Shown piece by piece: positions 18,113-28,202 of a stretch of DNA of 64,000 nucleotides. The notes beneath the pieces were generated by a model that was not told the origin of the DNA, did not search any database, and saw nothing but the letters and a program-made list of their open reading frames with translations. Position 1 is the first letter of the stretch; each line of letters begins with the position of its first letter. The stretch lies in NCBI GenBank assembly GCA_947464275.1, contig CANHVU010000010.1, positions 51,945-115,944 of the forward strand, written 5' to 3'. The translations under genes and the position numbers were made by a program. The DNA comes from Bacteroidota bacterium. GTDB lineage: Bacteria > Bacteroidota > Bacteroidia > UKL13-3.

Positions 18113-18328
18113 TTTAAATTGTTGGATGGTTGGATTGTTTTATTGTTGTTTAGTAGAATTGCTATATTGTTAGATTGTTAGATTGTTGAATTGTTATATT
18201 GTTGTTCGTTATTCGATGTTCGTTGCCTATTGCTCATTGCCTATTGCTCATTGTCTATTGCTCATTGTCTATTGCCAATTGCCAATAATTTTACTTCGCA
18301 CTTTTGTCATTTCGCATTCCGCATTTTA
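18113..18328. repeat. Low-complexity intergenic tract (TTGGATG / TTGCTCATTG words)
   Basis: About 18117-18200 consists of GATTGTTGGATGGTTGG-like words, 18223-18285 of CTATTGCTCATTGC-like words, and 18293-18328 of TTCGCA/TTCCGCA words. The same three word classes in the same order occur at 4866-5360. No coding or RNA signal is seen. Confidence 0.7.
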
Positions 18329-18901
18329 TTACTTCTTCCACTCCAAAGTTTCAATTAACCTCAGCATATCTTTTTTCAAAAAGGCTAATACAGGTGCTAT
18401 CGAATCTTGGTCAGTAGCAGCATTAAAATATAAGGAGCCTCTTAAAAAATGGTGAGTGCTATCAGTAATAAAAAACTGGGCATTGGTGGCAGTGCTACCA
18501 TCTAATTCATAAAAAATACCGCTTTTACCAGGTTTGGAAATATAATTTTCAAAAATTTCGTCCGCTTTCATGGTATGTTTATAAACCATTGTTCTACTAT
18601 CGTTTAACAATTTAAAAAGCGTATCGCGGTTAGCAATTGCCTTATAACTCAAATGCAAAGTAGCGTTGAAAGGCTTATACTGAATATTGTACCAACAAGG
18701 CTCAGCATTTGGGTATTTATCTAATTCTACGGTAGCATATTCAGGTACATCCATGCTGTAATTGCACGGATTTTGAGAACGGTAGTATTTTTTTGCAGGA
18801 AAATCAATTCGCTGAAATCCACGAGGTTTTGGCACTGTAACTTCTTCGCTGCAGGCGGCTAAAACCAAAATGCTTATTATTATAAAAATAGCTTTGTTCA
18901 T
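18329..18901 (-). CDS. gldD: Gliding motility lipoprotein GldD
   Basis: 190 residues, signal peptide with lipobox ILVLAAC. The GldD hallmark is visible right after it: VPKPRGFQRIDFPAKKYY, then CNYSMDVPEYA, CWYNIQY, HLSYKAI, DSRTMVYKHTMKADEI and QFFITDSTHHFLRGSLYF, ending with DSIAPVLAFLKKDM. GldD is a membrane-anchored lipoprotein required for Bacteroidota gliding and type IX secretion. It starts in a TAATG overlap with gldE, the conserved gldE-gldD order, so the two are translated together. Presence of T9SS-signal proteins elsewhere in the window fits. Confidence 0.93.
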   Translation of the reverse strand: MNKAIFIIISILVLAACSEEVTVPKPRGFQRIDFPAKKYYRSQNPCNYSMDVPEYATVELDKYPNAEPCWYNIQYKPFNATLHLSYKAIANRDTLFKLLNDSRTMVYKHTMKADEIFENYISKPGKSGIFYELDGSTATNAQFFITDSTHHFLRGSLYFNAATDQDSIAPVLAFLKKDMLRLIETLEWKK

Positions 18902-20232
18902 TATCTTTCAATAATAACTTTTATTCTCTTTATTCTGCGTTTATCAACTGCTTCAATTTTAAATGTAAGCGGGTGGTATTTAATTTCTTGGTTTTGTTTT
19001 GGCATATTGCCATTTAACTCCAAAATCAAACCAGCCAAGGTATCGGCTTCATTGCGCACATAATCAAAAATATCAAGCTCTAACTCCATGTATTTGCAAG
19101 CATCGTTTATGAGCATTTTGGCTTCAAACACAAAGGTGTTTTCATCTAATTTGCTGTAATAAATTTCATCCTCGTCAAATTCGTCATTAATTTCGCCAAA
19201 TACTTCTTCCAAAATATCCTCCATGGTTACCAAACCGCTGGTTCCACCAAACTCATCTACCACAATGGCCATATGAGTTCGTTTATTTTGAAAATCTTTT
19301 AGTAAATCATCAATTTTTTTAGATTCAGGAACATAAAATGCTGGACGAGCCAACTCTTGCCATTTAAAATCGGCCGATTGATGAATATGTGGTAAAATAT
19401 CTTTAATAGATAAAATACCTTTTATTTCATCTAAACTATCTTGATAAACAGGTATGCGCGAATATCCCAATTCATCTATTAATTGAAGTAATTCAGTAAA
19501 ATTTGTTTCAATATCAATGGCTGCAATATCGGGCCTTTGGCACATAATTTCAGTAACATTGGTATTCACAAAATTTACAATTCCTTTCAAAATTGATTTC
19601 TCTTGTTTTGGAGCATCGCTTTCGGTGGTAATATCAATGGCGTGGCTTAATTCATCTACACTTAAAATATGTCCTCGTTTGGTAACTCGTTTATCAATAA
19701 TAGATGTTGAATTTTCGAGCACAAAAACCAATGGTCTGAACAATTTATACATGTAAAACATAAAGACTGCCACCCAGGCCGATACTTTTGAATTATTTTG
19801 AACAGCGTAAATTTTGGGAATTACTTCGCCAAACAACACAATCATAAAAGTTACAAAAACTACCTCTATTAAAAATCCAAAAACTGGATTGTGTTCAAAA
19901 TCGAAAATAGTGGTAAGCAAAACAGTAGATACCATTACCATGGCCACGTTTATAAAGGTATTACCAATTAAAATAGTGGCTAATAATTTTTTGGGGTTAC
20001 TGATTAAAAAAGTAATGGCCTTGGCTGTAGCCGATTCGTTATCAGTAAGTTCTTCTACTTGAGATTTATTTAGTGAAAATAAGGCGTTTTCGGAGCCAGA
20101 AAATAAAGCAGATAGTAATATAAAAATTACAATGGCTATAACACAGCCAATGATAGCAGGCCAGTCAGACGATTGTAAGTTAGCGTTAATGTATGATAAT
20201 ATTACAAATTGTAAATTAAGCGGGGGTTCCAT
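18901..20232 (-). CDS. gldE: Gliding motility-associated protein GldE (CBS-domain CNNM/CorC family)
   Basis: 443 residues. The N-terminal part has a DUF21/CNNM transmembrane domain with four helices (about 20-190), including LFSGSENALFSLNKSQVEEL. Then come two CBS domains (about 215-340) with YSRIPVYQDSLDEIKGILSI and HMAIVVDEFGGTSGLVTMED, and a C-terminal CorC/HlyC domain near 350-440. Relatives are linked to magnesium or cobalt transport; in Bacteroidota this protein is encoded with gldD and supports gliding/T9SS function. It shares one base with gldD. Its start lies 174 bases from the divergent korA. Confidence 0.9.
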   Translation of the reverse strand: MEPPLNLQFVILSYINANLQSSDWPAIIGCVIAIVIFILLSALFSGSENALFSLNKSQVEELTDNESATAKAITFLISNPKKLLATILIGNTFINVAMVMVSTVLLTTIFDFEHNPVFGFLIEVVFVTFMIVLFGEVIPKIYAVQNNSKVSAWVAVFMFYMYKLFRPLVFVLENSTSIIDKRVTKRGHILSVDELSHAIDITTESDAPKQEKSILKGIVNFVNTNVTEIMCQRPDIAAIDIETNFTELLQLIDELGYSRIPVYQDSLDEIKGILSIKDILPHIHQSADFKWQELARPAFYVPESKKIDDLLKDFQNKRTHMAIVVDEFGGTSGLVTMEDILEEVFGEINDEFDEDEIYYSKLDENTFVFEAKMLINDACKYMELELDIFDYVRNEADTLAGLILELNGNMPKQNQEIKYHPLTFKIEAVDKRRIKRIKVIIER

Positions 20233-20372
20233 TTATGTTGGTTTATTTTTGTTTGCAAGTATAAATAAAATTTCATTCCTAAATAAGCAATAATTAGGTA
20301 AGTAAAACTAAATTTCCTAACAACTGTTAGTTTATTAAATTTCCAAATGCTAAATAATATAAATTGTTTAAT

Positions 20373-20380
20373 TATTTTTG
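20373..20380 (+). promoter_or_regulatory. Candidate -7 box for korAB
   Basis: TATTTTTG matches the Bacteroidota primary-sigma -7 consensus TAnnTTTG exactly, 27 bases before the korA ATG. No convincing -33 TTG sits at the usual distance, which keeps the confidence low. Confidence 0.35.
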
Positions 20381-20406
20381 GAGCAGATTTTTAAAAAAAA
20401 TAATTC

Positions 20407-22257
20407 ATGAGTTCATCAGTTGATAAAGAATTAGAATCGGTAGTTATTCGCTTTGCAGGCGATAGCGGTGATGGTATGCAGTTAACCGGTACCCAGTTTA
20501 CAAATGCTGCCGCTTTATTCGGAAACGATTTGGCTACTTTTCCTGATTTTCCGGCCGAAATTCGCGCCCCAATAGGAACACTTGCCGGTGTTTCTGGCTT
20601 TCAAATACACTTTGGTTCTACCAAAATTAATACTCCTGGCGATATGAGCGATGTATTAGTGGTAATGAACGTAGCAGCTTTAAAAGCAAACTTAAAAGGT
20701 TTGGTTAAAGGTGGCGTTATTATTGCTAATTCTGATGGTTTTGATTCAAAAAACATGCGTTTAGCTAATGTTCCCGAAGACCAAAATCCATTAACCGATG
20801 GCTCACTTGCTGAATACGATTTAAAAGTAATTGATGTAACTAAAATTACTCGCGCAGCCTTGGCTGATAGTGGCTTAGGAACCAAAGAAATTGACCGTTG
20901 CAAAAATATGTTTGTATTAGGTTTAATTTATTGGATGTACCACAGAAGCATGGATAGTTCAATTGAATTTATTAAATCAAAATTCAAAAAGAACGAAGCT
21001 GTAATGACTGCTAACTTAAAAGTTTTACAAGCTGGCTGGAGTTATGGCGAAACCACTGAAATGTTTGCAAACCGCTACACTGTTGCTCCTGCTAAAATGA
21101 ATGCTGGGGTTTACCGCAGCATTATGGGTAACCAAGCAGCAGCTTTAGGTTTAGTTTCGGCTTCAGTAAAATCAGGAATGCCATTATTTTATGGCACCTA
21201 CCCTATTACACCTGCATCAGATATTTTACACGAATTATCGCGTCATAAAAACTTCAATATTAAAACATTCCAAGCAGAAGATGAAATAGCAGCTATTTGT
21301 TCTTCTATTGGAGCTTCGTTTGGTGGAAACCTCGCTATTACTGGTTCTTCAGGTCCTGGAATTGCTTTAAAAGGTGAGGCCATTGGTTTGGCTACTATGC
21401 TTGAATTACCTTTAGTTATTGTAAATGTTCAACGAGCTGGACCAAGTACAGGTTTACCAACCAAAACTGAGCAAGCAGATTTAATGCAAGCTTATTTTGG
21501 TAGAAATGGCGAATGTCCTGTAGTTATTTTAGCTGCGCAATCGCCAGTTGATTGCTTTAACATGGCATACGAAGCTTGTAGAATCGCATTGGAACATATG
21601 ATTCCTGTTTTCTTTTTAAGCGATGGTTATATAGCTAATGGTTCAGAGCCTTGGTTATTCCCACAAACAAAAGATTTGCAAGATATTAAAGTAGAGTTTG
21701 CTCCAGAAAGAGGAAACAATGACGATAAATTTATGCCTTACTTGCGCGATGAAAAATTATCTCGTCCGTGGGCATTGCCAGGAACCAAAGGTTTAGAGCA
21801 TAGAATTGGTGGTTTGGAAAAACAAAATGTAACTGGAAATATCAGTTATGATCCAAATAACCACGAGCAAATGGTACTTTTACGTCAAGAAAAAGTAGAT
21901 AGAGTGGCAGATTATATTCCATTACAAACCATGGATAATGGACCTGAAACTGGCGATTTATTGATACTTGGTTGGGGTGGAACTTATGGTGCGTTAAAAA
22001 CCGCAACTGCCATTTTACGTGGTGAAGGTTTAAATGTATCGCATGCACATTTACGTTATATCAATCCGTTCCCTAAAAACTTAGGCGAAATTTTAAAAGG
22101 ATTTAAAACTGTAGTAGTGCCAGAGTTGAATAACGGACAATTGGTTAAAATAATTAGAGATAAGTACTTTATAGATGCAATTCCTTACAATAAAATTCAA
22201 GGATTACCATTTATGAGTACCGAAGTAGTTAATAAAATTAAGGAGATACTAGCGTAA
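20407..22257 (+). CDS. korA: 2-oxoglutarate:ferredoxin oxidoreductase, alpha (gamma-alpha fused) subunit
   Basis: 616 residues. The N-terminal gamma-type domain (about 10-200) has [20 protein letters not shown] and [20 protein letters not shown]. The alpha (pyrimidine-binding) domain has [42 protein letters not shown] and [13 protein letters not shown]. The enzyme oxidatively decarboxylates a 2-oxoacid with CoA to acyl-CoA and reduced ferredoxin; 2-oxoglutarate is the expected substrate from the gamma-alpha fusion type, but the sequence does not exclude others. The korB ATG overlaps the stop (TAATG), preceded by an AGGAG-like site at 22241-22245. The gene diverges from gldE. Confidence 0.92.
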   Translation: MSSSVDKELESVVIRFAGDSGDGMQLTGTQFTNAAALFGNDLATFPDFPAEIRAPIGTLAGVSGFQIHFGSTKINTPGDMSDVLVVMNVAALKANLKGLVKGGVIIANSDGFDSKNMRLANVPEDQNPLTDGSLAEYDLKVIDVTKITRAALADSGLGTKEIDRCKNMFVLGLIYWMYHRSMDSSIEFIKSKFKKNEAVMTANLKVLQAGWSYGETTEMFANRYTVAPAKMNAGVYRSIMGNQAAALGLVSASVKSGMPLFYGTYPITPASDILHELSRHKNFNIKTFQAEDEIAAICSSIGASFGGNLAITGSSGPGIALKGEAIGLATMLELPLVIVNVQRAGPSTGLPTKTEQADLMQAYFGRNGECPVVILAAQSPVDCFNMAYEACRIALEHMIPVFFLSDGYIANGSEPWLFPQTKDLQDIKVEFAPERGNNDDKFMPYLRDEKLSRPWALPGTKGLEHRIGGLEKQNVTGNISYDPNNHEQMVLLRQEKVDRVADYIPLQTMDNGPETGDLLILGWGGTYGALKTATAILRGEGLNVSHAHLRYINPFPKNLGEILKGFKTVVVPELNNGQLVKIIRDKYFIDAIPYNKIQGLPFMSTEVVNKIKEILA

Positions 22258-23276
22258 TGGAAACAACAGAAAAATTGACATCAAAAGATTTTGCTTCAGA
22301 CCAAGAAGTGCGCTGGTGCCCTGGTTGTGGCGATTATAGTATATTAAAACAAGTACAAACGGTATTGCCTGATTTAGGCAGACCAAAAGAAGAGTTTGTA
22401 TTTATTTCAGGAATTGGTTGTTCAAGCCGTTTTCCTTATTATATGGATACCTTTGGTATGCACAGTATTCATGGAAGAGCTACTGCAATTGCTACTGGCT
22501 TAAAAGCTACTCGCCCTGAACTATCAGTTTGGATTATTACTGGCGATGGTGATTCAATGAGTATTGGTGGAAACCATTTCATACACATGTTGCGCAGAAA
22601 TCCAGATGTAAATGTGTTGTTATTTAACAATCAAATTTACGGATTAACCAAAGGTCAATATTCGCCAACTAGCGAACAAGGTAAAGTTACCAAATCGTCT
22701 CCAATAGGAAGTGTTGATTATCCGTTTAACCCTATCGCTTTGGCTTTAGGTGCCGATGCCACTTTTGTGGCTCGTACTTTAGATAGAGATCCAAAACACC
22801 AACAAGCAGTTATTAAAAGAGGTTACGAACATAAAGGAACTTCCATGGTAGAAATTTACCAAAACTGTAATGTATTTAACGATGGAGCCTTTGAAGTTTA
22901 TACTGAAAAAGGAAGCAAAAAAGAAAATATATTGCTAATGGAAAATGGCAAACCATTAATTTTTGGCGCTAACGATGATAAAGGAATTATGCTTGATGGT
23001 TTTAAACCCATTATAGTTAATTTGGCTGATGTATCGGCTAACGATTTATGGATTCATGATGAAACAGATTTAGTAAAAGCTACCATTCTTTCACGCTTTT
23101 ACGATGATCCAACACACCCTGACCATAAACCACGTCCGTTTGGCGTATTTTATGTTAATTCAAACAAAAATACTTTTGATGAATTATTTAATAATCAAAT
23201 GGATGCAGCTATGGCTAAAGGTTTGGGCGATTTAGATAAACTAATAGCAGGTAACGAAACTTGGGTAGTTAACTAA
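22257..23276 (+). CDS. korB: 2-oxoglutarate:ferredoxin oxidoreductase, beta subunit
   Basis: 339 residues. This subunit binds thiamine diphosphate: VRWCPGCGDYSILKQVQ, GIGCSSRFPYY, HGRATAIATGLK, the metal/diphosphate motif WIITGDGDSMSIGGNHFIHM, and FNNQIYGLTKGQYSPTSEQG. An [4Fe-4S]-coordinating cysteine set of the compact beta-subunit type is present (Cys in CPGC and GIGCSS, and the later QNCNVFN). It pairs with the korA product to make the two-subunit enzyme. It is followed after 25 bases by a strong terminator, so korAB is a closed two-gene operon. Confidence 0.92.
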   Translation: METTEKLTSKDFASDQEVRWCPGCGDYSILKQVQTVLPDLGRPKEEFVFISGIGCSSRFPYYMDTFGMHSIHGRATAIATGLKATRPELSVWIITGDGDSMSIGGNHFIHMLRRNPDVNVLLFNNQIYGLTKGQYSPTSEQGKVTKSSPIGSVDYPFNPIALALGADATFVARTLDRDPKHQQAVIKRGYEHKGTSMVEIYQNCNVFNDGAFEVYTEKGSKKENILLMENGKPLIFGANDDKGIMLDGFKPIIVNLADVSANDLWIHDETDLVKATILSRFYDDPTHPDHKPRPFGVFYVNSNKNTFDELFNNQMDAAMAKGLGDLDKLIAGNETWVVN

Positions 23277-23300
23277 TATTTACTAATTAATACAATCATT

Positions 23301-23333
23301 AAAAAAGCTCAACTTAAAGTTGGGCTTTTTTAA
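23301..23333 (+). terminator. Terminator of korAB
   Basis: Stem AAAAAAGCTCAACTT (23301-23315) with 23317-23331, containing one G-U pair, and a T-run. It lies 25 bases after the korB stop. Confidence 0.85.
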
Positions 23334-23392
23334 TTTAATACCAATGAATAATAGCATTTTAGTTGATTTTTGGTACTAAAAAAAATAAGCAC

Positions 23393-23422
23393 TTGTTTAT
23401 ATTATTCAATTTACTATACTTG
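23393..23422 (+). promoter_or_regulatory. Candidate promoter of rho
   Basis: TTG (23393-23395), a 19-base spacer and TATACTTG (23415-23422), a 7/8 match to TAnnTTTG with normal spacing. It leaves a leader of about 125 bases before the rho ATG, long enough for the autoregulatory attenuation known for rho in other bacteria. Confidence 0.4.
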
Positions 23423-23553
23423 CAGGTAGAAAAAGAGTTGATAGTATTTTTATACATCACCCAATCATCATTTTTCTTCAAATTGTTGCATTATTTGCAA
23501 TATCAAAAATTAAATCAAAACAAAATTTATTGTAAACAACTTTACACTACTAC

Positions 23554-25326
23554 ATGTACGAAACATCTAATTTGAATCTAATGCTAGTTTCTGAACTAAG
23601 AACATTGGCTGAAACATTGAAAATCAAGAACATTGAATCTTTAAGTAAAGAACAATTAGTGGCTACTATTGCCGAAAAATCAAATCAAGAAAAAACCACT
23701 GATGCTGCAGCTCCTAAAGTGCGCAAACCAAGGGTAAAAAAAGAAAAAGTAGAAACAAAAACTACTGAAACTTCTGAAGAACAAATATCAATTGAACTGC
23801 CTTTAGCAGTAGCAGAAGAAAAAGTAGAAACTCCTGTGGCAAATGCTGCTCCCAACAAAATTAGACAAGAACGTCCTGTAAGAAATAATAACGAAAACAG
23901 AGAACGTAATAACAGACCAAGAATAAACAATAATACTCCAGCTGCAACCGAAAACACTGAAAGCAATTTTAACAATAACAATGCTGCAAGTGAGAATACA
24001 GTTAATGAAAATACTACTCCTACAGAAACAAATTTAGGAGAAACAGTAAATACTGAAAACAAAACAGAAAATACTGGTTCTGAAAAACCAATAACCAATC
24101 CTGAAAACAAGGATTTACCAAGAGATAATCGCCCACCAAACCGTTGGGATAAAAATAACCGCAACGACAGACAAAATTTTAGGGAGAAAGAAAAACAAGA
24201 ATATGTAGAACTAGATGGTATAGTTACCTGCGAAGGTGTATTAGAAACTATGATGGATGGCTACGGATTTTTACGTTCGAGCGATTACAATTACATGTCG
24301 AGCCCCGATGATGTGTATGTTTCTCCATCTCAAATAAAATTATTTGGTTTAAAAACTGGTGATACAGTGAAAGGAACTATTCGCCCTCCAAAAGAAGGTG
24401 AAAAATATTTTGCTTTAATAAAAGTAGAATCAATAAATGGCCGTGTTCCTGCTGAGGTAAGAGATAGAATTGCATTTGAGCATTTAACTCCTCTTTTCCC
24501 TGACGAACGTTTACGTTTGGCCGATAATGCAAGCACCTATTCAACCAGAATTATTGATATTTTGGCTCCTATAGGAAAAGGTCAACGTGGTTTAATAGTG
24601 GCACAACCAAAAACAGGTAAAACCATTTTATTAAAAGACATTGCCAATGCCATAGCTAAAAATCATCCTGAGGTATATTTATTAGTTTTATTAATTGATG
24701 AACGCCCAGAAGAGGTTACGGATATGCAACGCAGTGTAAGAGCCGAAGTAGTGGCAAGTACCTTTGACGAGCCTGCTGAAAAGCATGTAAAATTAGCCAA
24801 TATGGTGTTGGAAAAAGCCAAACGTATGGTTGAATGCGGACACGATGTGGTAATTTTATTAGATTCAATTACACGTATGGCACGTGCATTCAATACAGTT
24901 GCACCATCATCAGGTAAAGTACTTTCGGGTGGTGTGGAAGCTAATGCTTTACACAAACCAAAACGCTTTTTTGGAGCAGCCCGTAAAATTGAAAATGGTG
25001 GTTCATTAACCATTATTGCTACTGCTTTAATTGATACTGGTTCAAAAATGGATGAGGTAATTTTTGAAGAATTTAAAGGTACTGGTAATATGGAATTACA
25101 ATTAGATAGAAAACTAGCTAATAAACGTATTTACCCTGCTATTGATATTGTTTCATCAAGCACACGTAGAGATGATTTATTATTGGATAAATCAACCATT
25201 CAACGCCTTTGGGTGCTTCGCAACCATATTGCGGATATGAATGCCGAAGAAGCAATGAACGTAGTGTTAAACCACATGAAAGCTACCAAAACCAACGAAG
25301 AGTTTTTAGCAACTATGAATGGATAA
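23554..25326 (+). CDS. rho: Transcription termination factor Rho
   Basis: 590 residues, longer than the ~420 of E. coli Rho because of an insert. A Rho_N/SAP-like helical segment opens the protein ([20 protein letters not shown]). Then comes a low-complexity, Asn/Thr/Glu-rich and Arg-rich stretch at about 55-210, the cold-shock RNA-binding fold ([19 protein letters not shown] to [16 protein letters not shown]), and the RecA-type ATPase with P-loop [14 protein letters not shown], Walker [17 protein letters not shown] and the Q-loop region [20 protein letters not shown]. The insert is normal for Bacteroidota and may promote condensates or extra RNA binding. It is transcribed alone, with a terminator at 25353-25382. 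Confidence 0.96.
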   Translation: MYETSNLNLMLVSELRTLAETLKIKNIESLSKEQLVATIAEKSNQEKTTDAAAPKVRKPRVKKEKVETKTTETSEEQISIELPLAVAEEKVETPVANAAPNKIRQERPVRNNNENRERNNRPRINNNTPAATENTESNFNNNNAASENTVNENTTPTETNLGETVNTENKTENTGSEKPITNPENKDLPRDNRPPNRWDKNNRNDRQNFREKEKQEYVELDGIVTCEGVLETMMDGYGFLRSSDYNYMSSPDDVYVSPSQIKLFGLKTGDTVKGTIRPPKEGEKYFALIKVESINGRVPAEVRDRIAFEHLTPLFPDERLRLADNASTYSTRIIDILAPIGKGQRGLIVAQPKTGKTILLKDIANAIAKNHPEVYLLVLLIDERPEEVTDMQRSVRAEVVASTFDEPAEKHVKLANMVLEKAKRMVECGHDVVILLDSITRMARAFNTVAPSSGKVLSGGVEANALHKPKRFFGAARKIENGGSLTIIATALIDTGSKMDEVIFEEFKGTGNMELQLDRKLANKRIYPAIDIVSSSTRRDDLLLDKSTIQRLWVLRNHIADMNAEEAMNVVLNHMKATKTNEEFLATMNG

Positions 25327-25352
25327 ACACAAAAAAATTATACAAATAGCTT

Positions 25353-25382
25353 AAAAAGAGGTGCAGGTCACCTCTTTTTTTA
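25353..25382 (+). terminator. Terminator of rho
   Basis: AAAAAGAGGTG (25353-25363) pairs with CACCTCTTTTT (25369-25379), loop CAGGT, and the T-run continues. It lies 27 bases after the stop codon. Confidence 0.9.
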
Positions 25383-25454
25383 TTTTATTGCCATTATTTT
25401 GTAAAAAACAGAATAAATAAATATATTGCAATTGAAATAAAAGCTAACAATTAA

Positions 25455-26675
25455 ATGGTAAGTAATAAGCGTTACAAATATGGAATAACCTATTTTATAG
25501 CTATTATATCTGGCGTGGTATTAGTTTTTTCAAATCAAATTTTTATTCAATATGCATTAAATAAATACCAAACCAATAATCAATTAATCAATATAATCAA
25601 AAATCAAAAATTAACAAGCCAAAGAATTGCACTATTAATTTATAAAAATAAAGAAAATACATTTAATCCTGATGAACTTCATTTAGCATTAAATACTTGG
25701 TTTAATAATCACAGTGATTTAAAATATGGAAATGAATTACGTAATATTCCAACAATTGAAAAGAAGGAAGTATTACTCAAACTATATTATTTAGATAAGA
25801 ACATAATTTTTATAAGAAATGAGTTAAAAACAAACACAATTTTCGATTCTTTAAGTTTAATGGCAATATTTGAAAACCAAGATTATTACCTCAAAAAGAT
25901 GGATGTAATTGAGAATGAATTGCAACTTGATAATGATAAATTTTTATTAAAAACTATTGTTATTGAATTTGTTTTCGCTCTTTTATCTATAATTATAATT
26001 ATTCTTGAATTTAGATATTTTTTTAAACCTTTAAACAATCAAGTTAATGAACAAACACAAACCATAAAAGAAGGAAATATTTCTTTAATAGAGTGTAAAA
26101 ATAAACTTAAATCCATTCTGGATTGTACCAACGATATTTATATTCTTTTTGATTTGGATTATAATATACAACTATACAACACCAAGGCAGAACATGAAAT
26201 AAAGCTGTTATTCAATAAACAAATAAAACTGAATAGCAACTTTTTGGGTACTATTTTTCCCGAATATGCCATTTCTTTTAAGGAAGATATTTCAAAGGCA
26301 CTCACCAATGGTAATTATAAAATAGACCGACAAATCAAAACATCAGAACAACAAATATTTTGGTATGAATTGCGCTACTATTGTTTTTACGATACTGAAA
26401 ATGAACTAAAAGGTATTTCTTTTAATGCGAGAAGTATTGATGACCACAAAAAAGCAGAAGAAAAGGTTACTAAACAAATCAAAACACTTGGGGAAATTGC
26501 ATGGTTTCAGTCGCATGAACTAAGAAAACCCTTGGCTAATATTTTAGGTATATTACCACTTATTGAACCAGATTCATCTCATCCTGAAAACGAAAAATTA
26601 ATTAATTACTTATTTAAAGAAACTAAAAATTTAGATAATTTAATTAAAACAATAAGCAATAAAACTGAGGCTTAA
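25455..26675 (+). CDS. Membrane PAS/HisKA sensor lacking an ATPase domain
   Basis: 406 residues. Two membrane helices (about 10-30 and 165-188) bracket an extracytoplasmic domain with NIIKNQKLTSQRIALLIYKN, resembling the PilJ/NarX-type sensor start. A cytoplasmic helical linker is followed by a PAS domain (about 215-335), and then a HisKA H-box, IAWFQSHELRKPLANILGIL, with the phospho-acceptor His354. The protein ends 52 residues later; no HATPase_c N, G1 or G2 boxes follow and a terminator comes at once. It may act as a phosphotransfer or dimerisation partner for a separate kinase, or may be a truncated kinase. Confidence 0.8.
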   Translation: MVSNKRYKYGITYFIAIISGVVLVFSNQIFIQYALNKYQTNNQLINIIKNQKLTSQRIALLIYKNKENTFNPDELHLALNTWFNNHSDLKYGNELRNIPTIEKKEVLLKLYYLDKNIIFIRNELKTNTIFDSLSLMAIFENQDYYLKKMDVIENELQLDNDKFLLKTIVIEFVFALLSIIIIILEFRYFFKPLNNQVNEQTQTIKEGNISLIECKNKLKSILDCTNDIYILFDLDYNIQLYNTKAEHEIKLLFNKQIKLNSNFLGTIFPEYAISFKEDISKALTNGNYKIDRQIKTSEQQIFWYELRYYCFYDTENELKGISFNARSIDDHKKAEEKVTKQIKTLGEIAWFQSHELRKPLANILGILPLIEPDSSHPENEKLINYLFKETKNLDNLIKTISNKTEA

Positions 26676-26684
26676 TAATAAAAA

Positions 26685-26712
26685 AAGGCCACTCAAAAAT
26701 TTGAGTAGCCTA
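26685..26712. terminator. Hairpin between convergent genes
   Basis: AGGCCACTCAAA pairs with TTTGAGTAGCCT with one mismatch, flanked by an A-run on the left. It lies 10 bases after the sensor stop and 24 bases before the E2 stop, so it can serve both strands, best the minus strand. Confidence 0.6.
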
Positions 26713-26735
26713 ATTGTTAAAATTATTTTTATAAA

Positions 26736-27953
26736 TTATAATCCTAAAATCATTTTGTTTGGATCATTGCCTTCTGTCAATAGCATTACCGGATTTTCTA
26801 AGCATTGTTTTACTTTTACTAAAAATCCTACAGATTCTCGTCCATCAATAATTCTGTGGTCGTAACTTAAAGCCAAATACATCATTGGGCGCGCTACAAT
26901 TTGACCATCTTTAACAACAGGACGTTCAATAATATTATGCATACCTAAAATGGCAGATTGAGGTGCATTGATAATTGGTGTACTCATCATACTACCAAAA
27001 ACACCACCATTGGTAATGGTAAATGTTCCACCTGTCATTTCATCTAAACTCAATTTATTTTCGCGGGCTTTACCAGCTAAACGCAATACTTCAGCTTCAA
27101 TTTCAGCTAAACTCATGCTTTCTGCATTTCTAATTACTGGTACTACTAAACCTTTAGGAGCTGATACCGCAATTGATACATCACAAAAATCGTGGTAAAT
27201 AATTTCTTCACCATTAATATATGCGTTAACAGCAGGATATTGTTTTAAAGCAACTGTAACCGCTTTGGTAAAAAAGCTCATAAAACCAAGATTTACGCCA
27301 TGTTTTTCTTTAAACTGCGTTTTAAATTGGTTACGTAAATCCATAATTGGCTTCATATCTACCTCGTTAAAAGTAGTTAGCATGGCTGTTTCGTTTTTAA
27401 CAGCTACCAAACGTTTTGAAACAGTTTTGCGCAATGAAGTCATTTTTTCAGTTCTTTCATTACGTGTTTTAGCTTCGTTGGTAGTGGTTTTTAACTCTGC
27501 TGTTAATGCATCGCCTTTGGTAATTCTACCGTCTTTTCCTGTTCCTTTTACATCTTTAATATCAATTCCTTTTTCAGCTAAAATTTTAGAAGCAGCAGGG
27601 CTTGGAAAAGGTTTATCGTTAGCTAATGGCTGCTGGCTGTTAGCCTCTGGCTTTGTTTCAGTTTTTGGAGTTTGAACCTCAGCTTTTGGAGCTTCGGTTT
27701 TAGCACCAGCAGGTTTTGCAGCACTTTCATCAATTAAACAAATAACATCACCTACTTTTATAGTATCACCTTCATTGCCTTTTGTAGTTAAAATACCTGC
27801 TTGTTCAGCATTTAATTCAAAGGTAGCTTTATCACTTTCCAACTCGCAAAGTAATTCGTCCATTTCTACATAGTCACCCGTTTTTTTGTTCCAACGTGCA
27901 ATAGTAACTTCACTTATTGATTCGCCAACAGTAGGTACTTTAATTTCTAACAT
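26736..27953 (-). CDS. sucB: Dihydrolipoyl succinyltransferase, E2 of 2-oxoglutarate dehydrogenase
   Basis: 405 residues. Lipoyl domain at 1-77 with the modified lysine in [11 protein letters not shown], Pro/Ala/Lys-rich linker, peripheral subunit-binding domain (about 115-150: [20 protein letters not shown]), and the catalytic acyltransferase domain with the active-site [20 protein letters not shown]. The product transfers succinyl groups to CoA in the TCA cycle. The E1 gene usually found next to it is absent on both sides here, so E1 and E3 must lie elsewhere. The window thus encodes both the NAD-linked (this gene) and ferredoxin-linked (korAB) routes from 2-oxoglutarate. Confidence 0.94.
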   Translation of the reverse strand: MLEIKVPTVGESISEVTIARWNKKTGDYVEMDELLCELESDKATFELNAEQAGILTTKGNEGDTIKVGDVICLIDESAAKPAGAKTEAPKAEVQTPKTETKPEANSQQPLANDKPFPSPAASKILAEKGIDIKDVKGTGKDGRITKGDALTAELKTTTNEAKTRNERTEKMTSLRKTVSKRLVAVKNETAMLTTFNEVDMKPIMDLRNQFKTQFKEKHGVNLGFMSFFTKAVTVALKQYPAVNAYINGEEIIYHDFCDVSIAVSAPKGLVVPVIRNAESMSLAEIEAEVLRLAGKARENKLSLDEMTGGTFTITNGGVFGSMMSTPIINAPQSAILGMHNIIERPVVKDGQIVARPMMYLALSYDHRIIDGRESVGFLVKVKQCLENPVMLLTEGNDPNKMILGL

Positions 27954-28202
27954 GGTAATATATTTTGATTGTATTAATTAAATTTTGCGCAAAATAATAA
28001 ATAGAATGCGTATTAAATAAAATCGTTAACTAATTTAAGTTAGTAGTTTTAGTTAGTTTTGTGAAAATGGCTTCTTACTGAGTTTGCCTGTGGTTGATGT
28101 TTTCACCATGTGCGTTAACTTAATCAAAAAAAATACTGATAGCAAACACCAATATTTAAAATATATTTGAAATTAACTAAACTAACTAAAACATGAATAA
28201 CT

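Noticed and set aside
23685..24164. Long minus-strand frame opposite rho, and other frames inside rho
   Set aside because: It is opposite the repetitive Asn/Glu-rich insert of rho; the composition explains the open frame.
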